Program-made: the position numbers and the translations under genes
The notes under the pieces: generated by a model
The model's database searches: none
What the model was told of the DNA's origin: nothing
Seen by the model: the letters and a program-made list of their open reading frames with translations, nothing else
In this document: positions 20,775 through 26,383 of the stretch, one piece after another
Position numbering within the stretch: position 1 is the first letter of the stretch
Layout: every line of letters starts with the position of its first letter
Source: JACKCD01 sp041390905
GTDB lineage: Bacteria > Chloroflexota > Anaerolineae > Promineifilales > Promineifilaceae
Assembly (NCBI GenBank): GCA_041390905.1
Contig: JAWKPA010000013.1
Coordinates: forward strand, 62,001 to 126,000
DNA: 64,000 nt
Direction of reading: 5' to 3'

Positions 20775-20804
20775 AATATTTTTGACATGAATATCAAAAA
20801 TATT
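20775..20804 (+). promoter_or_regulatory. Candidate operator: 11-bp perfect inverted repeat
   Basis: AATATTTTTGA (20775-20785) and TCAAAAATATT (20794-20804), separated by eight bases, lie right over the expected transcription start and early leader of the DUF2089 gene. Position and symmetry fit a repressor site; the AT-rich arms have no T-tail suited to termination. Confidence 0.5.
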
Positions 20805-20822
20805 AACAAGAAGGCTTTTTTT

Positions 20823-21197
20823 ATGAATCAAGTGATTGGACAATGCCCGATTTGCCACGACACACTGCACGTCACACGGCTGCACTGCCGCAACTGTGAC
20901 ACCACCATTGAGGGGCATTTTTTCTTAGGGCGATTGTATCAGCTTGCACCAGAACAGCTTGCGTTTATCGAAACCTTTATCCGCTGTGAAGGCAAAATCA
21001 ACCGCGTGGAGCAGGAGATTGGTCTTTCTTACCCCGCCGTGCGGGCGCGCCTCACCGAGGTGATCCAGGCGATGGGGTATGAAGTGGGTAGTGCGCCAGA
21101 GCCGGGCGTGTCGGAAGAGACGCGCCGCCAGATTTTGGCCGATTTGAATGCGGGCAAGATTAGTGCCAATGAGGCACTGGAGCTGCTGCGCGGCTGA
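20823..21197 (+). CDS. DUF2089-family zinc-ribbon/HTH protein with C-terminal SHOCT-like module
   Basis: A 124-residue protein. The N-terminus CPICHDTLHVTRLHCRNCD is a four-cysteine zinc ribbon (Cys8, 11, 22, 25). The middle, KINRVEQEIGLSYPAVRARL, is a helix-turn-helix like that of sigma region 4 or small regulators. The last 25 residues, RRQILADLNAGKISANEALELL, repeat the GKIxxxEAxxLL helical module found in the three other proteins of this cluster. The ATG at 20823 has AAGAAGG upstream; a longer open frame to the left is rejected. It is probably a transcriptional regulator of the genes that follow and of itself, given the inverted repeat at its start. Confidence 0.85.
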   Translation: MNQVIGQCPICHDTLHVTRLHCRNCDTTIEGHFFLGRLYQLAPEQLAFIETFIRCEGKINRVEQEIGLSYPAVRARLTEVIQAMGYEVGSAPEPGVSEETRRQILADLNAGKISANEALELLRG

Positions 21198-21224
21198 TCG
21201 TTGCCACCCGTTTGGGAGAAGATC

Positions 21225-21662
21225 ATGGAAAATTCGCGTCAAGAGATTTTAGAGCTGTTGGGGAAGGGGAAAATAACGGCCGTTGAGGCCGCCGAAATGT
21301 TGGCCGCCGTTGGGCGTGAACCTGTTGCCGAAAAAGCTCCCGAACCGGAGCCAGTCAAAGCTGAAATTCCCGTCGAGGAAGAGCCGATGCCTGTTGCTGA
21401 AATTAAAAAGAGCAGCGGTGGCGACCCGCGCTGGCTGCGTATCCGCGTGCGAAATTTGCAGACGGGCAAGAACAAGGTGTCGGTGAATTTGCCGCTGGGG
21501 ATGTTCCGCTTTGGGCTGGGCATGGCGCAAAAATTTAGCGGTGGGCTGATTGATTTTGATATAGACGACATGTTGGCGGCCATTCAGCAGCAGGGGGATG
21601 GGGTGCTGGTGGATGTGCAGGACGAAGATGGCAACGAACATGTGCAGATTGTGGTTGGTTAA
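21225..21662 (+). CDS. Small protein with N-terminal SHOCT-like module
   Basis: A 145-residue protein starting MENSRQEILELLGKGKITAV, i.e. the SHOCT-like helical hairpin, then a Pro/Glu-rich linker (residues 30-65) and a C-terminal alpha/beta domain of about 80 residues beginning LRIRVRNLQTGKNKVSVNLP. The C-terminal domain is closely similar to that of the protein at 24423 (LPLGMFRFGLGMAQKF here, IPMGLVNVGIKMGAKF there), so the two are paralogues. GGGAGAAG precedes the ATG; the TTG at 21201 is rejected. Function is unknown. An AACGGCCGTT copy sits inside the conserved GKITAVEA motif itself. Confidence 0.8.
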   Translation: MENSRQEILELLGKGKITAVEAAEMLAAVGREPVAEKAPEPEPVKAEIPVEEEPMPVAEIKKSSGGDPRWLRIRVRNLQTGKNKVSVNLPLGMFRFGLGMAQKFSGGLIDFDIDDMLAAIQQQGDGVLVDVQDEDGNEHVQIVVG

Positions 21663-21710
21663 GTGGTTGTTGCCGATTGAAGTATCGCTTCAATCGGCAA
21701 TGCGATACCT

Positions 21711-23003
21711 ATGAGTAAACAAACTTTTTATACGGCCAAGGCACCCCATATTGTCGTGGAGCGGTGCGACGGGAATTTGGATATTCGCAGTTGGGCGGAC
21801 ACAACGGCCGTTCAGGCCAAGGGCGATGAGCTAAACAGCAGCGAAAGCGAAACAGGGCTGACGCTGACTTGCTCCGGCGACCTCAAGCTGGTGGTTCCCC
21901 GCGACAGCAGCCTGGCAATCCAAACCGTTGGCGGCGATTTGCTGGTCAAAAATGTGGCTGGCGATGTGGTGATTGAAGAAGCGCAGGGGGATGTTGCCCT
22001 GTCGGGGTTGGGGTATGTCAAGGTGGGGCATATTGCCCAGGACTTGAGCGCCCAAAATATTGACGGTGGGTTGAGCCTCGACACCGTTGACGGCGATATT
22101 TCCTGCCGCAGCTTAAGCCAGTTGAGTGCCAACCAGATTGGCGGTGATTTGTCAGCCAGCTACATTGTGGGCGGCGTGACGTTGAGCAACGTGGCCGGGG
22201 ATGCTAGTCTGCGGACGATCAACGGGGATTTGACCATGACCGCCGTGCAGCGGGATGTGAATTTGCGCAACCTGGGCGGCAAAAACGAGGTAAGTGGGGT
22301 TGAGGGGGATATTCGGCTGGTGGGTGGGCTGAGCGCCAGCAAGCACAGCTTTGCAGCGGCGGGCGACATCATTGTGCGCTGGCCGGCCGACGCTCCGCTC
22401 ATTGTGACGGCCACGGCACCCCATATTACCAATCGGCTCAAGCTGCAAAATGTGGTTGAAGATGGCGGCAGCTTGAGTGGAACATTGGGGGATGGACAAA
22501 CGGCCGTTTCCCTGACCGCAGGAGGCAGCATTGTGCTAAAAGACGTGCGCTTGATGGACGAAAAATGGGAACGCGACGGCGGTGAAGAAATTGAGTTTGA
22601 CTTTATCGCCGAGCTGGAAGGGCTGGGCGAACGCATTGCTGACCAGCTAAATGAACGCATGTCGGGGTTGGTTTCTGACCTGGAAACCCGCTTTGGGCCG
22701 GAGTTTAGCCAGAAAATGGCGGAAAAAATCGCTAAGAAGGCTGAACAGGCAGCAGCCAAGGCCGAAGAAGCAGCAGAAAAAATTGCCCGGCGCGTGGAGC
22801 AGGCAGCAGCCAAGGCCGAGCAAGCCAGCCGACCGCAGCCCCGTCCCGAACGGCGCACCTCGCCCCCACCCAAAGCCGAACCGGAACCGCCGCGAGCCAG
22901 CACAACCGAGGAAAAGCTAAAAATCTTGAAGATGGTGGAAAACGGCACCATTACCCCGGCCGAAGCAGAGATGCTGCTGCGGGCGCTGGACGGTAATCAG
23001 TAA
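21711..23003 (+). CDS. DUF4097-like beta-solenoid protein with coiled coil and C-terminal SHOCT-like module
   Basis: A 430-residue protein with three parts. Residues 1-270 form an adhesin-like right-handed beta structure with about ten repeats of the type G-D-L/V-x-[hydrophobic]-x-x-[V/I]-x-G-D (VGGDLLVKNVAGDVVIEEAQ, DGDISCRSLSQL, NGDLTMTAVQRDVNL), as in DUF4097/LiaX/YvlB. Residues 300-370 are a charged, Ala/Lys/Glu-rich coiled coil with the repeat EQAAAKAEEAAEKI. After a Pro-rich linker the last 35 residues are the module EEKLKILKMVENGTIT...EMLLRAL. No signal peptide is seen. Homologues in Firmicutes belong to cell-envelope stress responses. The final residues and stop are part of an intergenic repeat. 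Confidence 0.8.
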   Translation: MSKQTFYTAKAPHIVVERCDGNLDIRSWADTTAVQAKGDELNSSESETGLTLTCSGDLKLVVPRDSSLAIQTVGGDLLVKNVAGDVVIEEAQGDVALSGLGYVKVGHIAQDLSAQNIDGGLSLDTVDGDISCRSLSQLSANQIGGDLSASYIVGGVTLSNVAGDASLRTINGDLTMTAVQRDVNLRNLGGKNEVSGVEGDIRLVGGLSASKHSFAAAGDIIVRWPADAPLIVTATAPHITNRLKLQNVVEDGGSLSGTLGDGQTAVSLTAGGSIVLKDVRLMDEKWERDGGEEIEFDFIAELEGLGERIADQLNERMSGLVSDLETRFGPEFSQKMAEKIAKKAEQAAAKAEEAAEKIARRVEQAAAKAEQASRPQPRPERRTSPPPKAEPEPPRASTTEEKLKILKMVENGTITPAEAEMLLRALDGNQ

Positions 23004-23067
23004 ACAGTTATCGGTAATCAGTTATCAGTAGTGAACCGATTACTGATTACTGAGCACCGATTACCGA
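22992..23067. repeat. Intergenic inverted repeat, TAATCAGT family
   Basis: Left arm CGGTAATCAGTAAACAGTTA and GGTAATCAGTTATCAG, right arm CCGATTACTGATTACTGAG and CACCGATTACCGA. The arms are tandem TAATCRGT units in opposite orientation. The last codons and the TAA stop of the preceding gene lie within the left arm. Confidence 0.8.
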
Positions 23068-23225
23068 CAGCAATTCTCAATCTGAAAATGATCGTACGAC
23101 AGTACGGTATGGTCTATGTTCTGACAAGTGGAAATCCAACGCAGTGTTTGTCCATTGGTACCCTGGCCTACATGGCGATGCCATACGTTTCTATAGACAT
23201 TAAGAGAAAGATTTGGGCTTGACTT

Positions 23226-23293
23226 GTAGCCGAGGATTCCAATCCTCGTTCTTCTGCCTAGACAAAAGAGCGAGCTTTGGAAAGCTCGGCTAC
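23226..23293. repeat. Cloverleaf-like nested inverted repeat
   Basis: Outer arms GTAGCCGAG (23226-23234) and CTCGGCTAC (23285-23293) enclose two internal hairpins, CGAGGATT-CC-AATCCTCG (23231-23248) and CGAGCTTT-GG-AAAGCTCG (23271-23288). The two hairpins compete with the outer stem. No promoter or T-run is attached. The rest of the 438-base gap (23004-23441) contains no gene. Confidence 0.75.
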
Positions 23294-23441
23294 GCTGAAC
23301 CCTAAAAGATTATCTGAAGGTCTATACCACCCTTTAGATTGAGAATTGCTGGATTACCGATTCCGAACTGTGCAAACCATGATAGAAGCGAGTAAAATAC
23401 CATGAAATCTGATATTCAATGCTGGCAAAGTCAAAACTATC

Positions 23442-24410
23442 ATGGTGGTAACAGTACCCACAAATCGTCCACAAAAAGGGCCTCGACCTATAAACCTCAG
23501 CAAAGACATGCCTCAGGTGGTGCGCCTGCTGGAGATGGTCTTTGGCGAGACGCTGGATGCGGAGGGGCAGCGCATGTTTGCCCAGATGGGTAATGCCCAA
23601 GCACCTTTCTTGTGGCGTTGGTCGCAGGGGCTGGCGCAGCTTTCACCGGGGTTTGTGTGGGAGGAAAACGGCCGTATTATTGGCAACGTTACGCTTCTTC
23701 CCGCGCAAACGCCGCGTCGCTTTCTCATTGCCAACGTGGCCGTTCACCCCGACTTTCGGCGGCGGGGGATGGCGCGGGGGTTGATGCAGGCGGTGTTGGA
23801 GGCCGTTGACCAAAGGCGTGGTCAAACGGTGTTGCTACAGGTGGTGAAGGATAATTACCAGGCGGTCAATTTGTATCGCTCGCTCGGTTTTGTGAGCGTA
23901 GGCAGCATGATTGAGTGGCAGGCAATGGCTTCGCGGCTGCGTGAGCTGCCGTTGGTGGACAACCGGGTGGAGACGCGGCCGCTACGGCGGCCGGAGTGGC
24001 AGGAGGCGTATCAGCTTGATTTGTCTTGTTTGCACCCGGATTTGAATTGGCCTGACCCGGTGCGGATGGATGCGTACAAGACGGGTTGGTGGCGGCAGTT
24101 GGGCAATTTCTTAAACGGCCGTCAGCAGGAAACGTGGACGACAAGCAGCAGTAGTGGGCAGTTGATTGGTATGGCAACGATTGCCAGTGAGTGGGGTCGG
24201 GTGCATCGGCTGAGTGTGCGGGTGCGGCCGGCGTGGCGTGGGCAGTTGGAACGGCCGTTAATTGCCAAACTCATTCGTCGTTTACGCTACTTGCCCCGCC
24301 GCAACCTGCGCATAGACCATCCCGACCAGGACGAAAACGTTAACCAGCTCCTGGAAGAAGCTAACTTTACTGCCCGTCGCACCCTAACTCATATGCGTCT
24401 TGATTTATAG
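23442..24410 (+). CDS. GNAT-family N-acetyltransferase (tandem GNAT folds)
   Basis: A 322-residue protein. The first half holds a good GNAT acetyl-CoA site: IANVAVHPDFRRRGMARGLM (about 85-105, motif A with R/QxxGxG/A) followed by LLQVVKDNYQAVNLYRSLGF. The second half (about 180-322) looks like a second, degenerate GNAT fold with HRLSVRVRPAWRGQLERPL. Two-domain GNATs of this kind include mycothiol synthase-like and peptide-modifying enzymes, but the substrate is unknown. It interrupts the group of SHOCT-module genes and ends only 12 bases before the last of them, so it is probably co-transcribed with it. Confidence 0.85.
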   Translation: MVVTVPTNRPQKGPRPINLSKDMPQVVRLLEMVFGETLDAEGQRMFAQMGNAQAPFLWRWSQGLAQLSPGFVWEENGRIIGNVTLLPAQTPRRFLIANVAVHPDFRRRGMARGLMQAVLEAVDQRRGQTVLLQVVKDNYQAVNLYRSLGFVSVGSMIEWQAMASRLRELPLVDNRVETRPLRRPEWQEAYQLDLSCLHPDLNWPDPVRMDAYKTGWWRQLGNFLNGRQQETWTTSSSSGQLIGMATIASEWGRVHRLSVRVRPAWRGQLERPLIAKLIRRLRYLPRRNLRIDHPDQDENVNQLLEEANFTARRTLTHMRLDL

Positions 24411-24422
24411 GATTTTGCACTC

Positions 24423-24803
24423 ATGGCAACAACAGAAGAAAGATTACAAATTTTAAAAATGATTGAGCAGGGTAAAATTACGGCTGCCGAAGGCGCCGAA
24501 CTATTACGCGCCCTGGAACAATCTGATAAAAGCCAGAAAAGCGAACCCCTCAAGGGTAGCAGTCCCGCCCGCTGGTTTCGCGTGCGCGTCACCGACGCTA
24601 AAACGGGTCGCCACAAAGTCAACGTCAATATCCCAATGGGTTTGGTTAACGTGGGCATCAAAATGGGGGCAAAATTTGTACCAAACATTGAAGATGAACG
24701 TTACCACGACATTATGGAGGCCATTCGCAGCGGCCGGCAGGGGAAAATTATTGACGTAAGCGATGAGGAAGGGGGCGAGCGCGTTGAGATTTTTGTTGAA
24801 TAA
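24423..24803 (+). CDS. Small SHOCT-module protein, paralogue of the 21225 gene
   Basis: A 126-residue protein that begins with the module EERLQILKMIEQGKITAAEG (then AELLRALEQ) and continues into an alpha/beta domain (FRVRVTDAKTGRHKVNVNIP, then GIKMGAKFVPN and a final strand GGERVEIFVE). The first 30 residues are nearly the same as the last 30 of the DUF4097-like protein (EEKLKILKMVENGTITPAEA), pointing to exchange of this cassette within the cluster. No membrane or signal segment. Function unknown; likely cytoplasmic partner in the same process as its neighbours. Confidence 0.8.
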   Translation: MATTEERLQILKMIEQGKITAAEGAELLRALEQSDKSQKSEPLKGSSPARWFRVRVTDAKTGRHKVNVNIPMGLVNVGIKMGAKFVPNIEDERYHDIMEAIRSGRQGKIIDVSDEEGGERVEIFVE

Positions 24804-24810
24804 ATATGAA

Positions 24811-24890
24811 CCAGTAACCAGTGACCAGTAATGTCGTTTCACGACCACTTCGTGTACGGTAATCAGTCTACCGATTACTGATTACCCTCC
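24811..24890. repeat. Intergenic inverted repeat, TAATCAGT family
   Basis: Left arm CCAGTAACCAGTGACCAGTA, right arm CGGTAATCAGTCTACCGATT and ACTGATTACC. The right arm also forms its own hairpin (GGTAATCAGT with ACTGATTACC). It lies between the SHOCT protein and the MFS gene. Confidence 0.75.
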
Positions 24891-24920
24891 CCAGTCTCTA
24901 GTCAAAACAGGATACAACTG

Positions 24921-26195
24921 ATGAAAATGCAAGCCGAGGCCGGTTCTTTACGGCCGTTTCTTACCCTATGGATCGGACAAGCAATTTCCCTTCTTGGCAG
25001 CCAACTCGTCCAGTTCGCCCTCATCTGGTGGCTCACCCAAAGCACCGGTTCCGCCATTGTTCTCACCACCGCCTCCCTCGTGGGGCTGCTGCCGCAGGTC
25101 ATTCTTGGCCCCTTTGTCGGCGTGCTGGTAGACCGCTGGAACCGTCGCTGGACGATGTTTTTGGCCGACAGCGGCGTGATGGCGGCTACCCTGCTGCTGG
25201 CGCTGCTTTTCTGGCTAGATGTGGCGCAGTTGTGGCACGTCTTTGTCATTCTCTTCCTGCGTGCCGTTGCGGGCAGCTTCCATTGGCCCGCCATGACCGC
25301 CTCCACCTCGCTGATGGTGCCAGAAGAGCATTTAACCCGCATCCAGGGGCTAAACCAGATGCTCAACGGCGGTCTTAACATCATCGCCGCCCCGCTGGGG
25401 GCATTGCTGGTGTCGCTGCTGCCGCTGCAAGCCATTTTGATGATTGATGCGGCGACGGCGCTGTTTGCCATTGTGCCGCTGCTGTTTGTGATGGTACCGC
25501 AGCCGCAGAAGGAAGCAGGTGGGGGAGAAACGGCCGTTTCTGCCACCGTCACCTTTTGGGAAGATATGAAGGCCGGGCTAAGCTATGTCCGTAACTGGCC
25601 GGGGCTGCTCATCCTCATGGGTCTTGCCATGATTATTAACTTCCTCGTTCACCCCACCATCGCCCTGCTACCCCTGTTGGTCACGAACCATTTCCACGGG
25701 GGTGCCTACCATCTAAGTGCCATCGAAGTCGGTATTGGCGTTGGCATTATTGCCGGGGGGGCGACTCTGAGTAGCTGGGGTGGCTTTCATAAAAAAATTA
25801 TTACCTCATTAGTTGGTCTTATTGGCATTAGTTTGGGGCTGCTGGTGATAGGTTTTACCCCGGCCACGCTGTTTTGGCTGGCCGTCGGCGGCATGTTTAT
25901 TAGCGGCTTCATGATGTCATTTTCCAACGGCCCAATTATGGCTATTATCCAAAGCGTGGTTGCTCCAGAAAAACAGGGGCGTGTGCTTACCTTGCTTGTC
26001 AGCTTTGCCTCCGGCATGGCACCCATTGGCCTCATTTTTGCTGGCCCATTGGCCGAAGCGTTTGGCGTGCAGGTCTGGTTTTTGGTGAGTGGTAGCATTA
26101 TGCTGGTGCTTGGCAGCGCCAGCTTTTTGGTGCCTACCCTCATCAAAATTGAAGAAGAAGCACCGATGTATCAGAAAACGGCCGTTTCCAGCTAA
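24921..26195 (+). CDS. MFS transporter (DHA3/MefA-like)
   Basis: A 424-residue membrane protein with about twelve hydrophobic segments. The N-terminal half matches drug-efflux type MFS proteins (LWIGQAISLLGSQLVQFALI, then WWLTQSTGSAIVLTTASLVG and the loop GVLVDRWNRRWTMFLAD, the motif A GxLxDRxxRR). A central cytoplasmic loop (about 190-210) contains GGGETAVSATVT, where an AACGGCCGTT copy encodes the TAV. It likely exports a hydrophobic compound or macrolide-type substrate by proton antiport. The start could be the second Met (codon 3). No regulator is adjacent. Confidence 0.88.
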   Translation: MKMQAEAGSLRPFLTLWIGQAISLLGSQLVQFALIWWLTQSTGSAIVLTTASLVGLLPQVILGPFVGVLVDRWNRRWTMFLADSGVMAATLLLALLFWLDVAQLWHVFVILFLRAVAGSFHWPAMTASTSLMVPEEHLTRIQGLNQMLNGGLNIIAAPLGALLVSLLPLQAILMIDAATALFAIVPLLFVMVPQPQKEAGGGETAVSATVTFWEDMKAGLSYVRNWPGLLILMGLAMIINFLVHPTIALLPLLVTNHFHGGAYHLSAIEVGIGVGIIAGGATLSSWGGFHKKIITSLVGLIGISLGLLVIGFTPATLFWLAVGGMFISGFMMSFSNGPIMAIIQSVVAPEKQGRVLTLLVSFASGMAPIGLIFAGPLAEAFGVQVWFLVSGSIMLVLGSASFLVPTLIKIEEEAPMYQKTAVSS

Positions 26196-26197
26196 AC

Positions 26198-26272
26198 AAT
26201 TGCGAATTGAAAATGGAGAATTGAGAATTGAGAATGGTTTTGCATTCCCAATTCTCAATTCCCCATTAATTT
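26198..26272. repeat. Intergenic inverted repeat built from GAATTGAGAATGG units
   Basis: Left arm ATTGCGAATTGAAAATGGAG and AATTGAGAATTGAGAATGG, loop TTTTGCATT, right arm CCCAATTCTCAATTCCCCATT. As in the other families, the arms consist of short tandem units in opposite orientation. Confidence 0.8.
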
Positions 26273-26330
26273 AACCCCTTTCTCACCCCTTTCTCCTATC
26301 CCGAACCTTTCATCTACCTGTAAATTCTTT

Positions 26331-26336
26331 TATAAT
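26331..26336 (+). promoter_or_regulatory. Candidate -10 element for the nSTAND gene
   Basis: A perfect TATAAT at 26331-26336; the -35 at the 17-bp distance is the poor TTTCAT (26308-26313). The start codon at 26384 would be about 40 bases downstream of transcription start. Confidence 0.45.
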
Positions 26337-26383
26337 CGCCCTGGCTCCCCTGCTTTGTGGGAAAAACAAGCCTGGACAAATGC

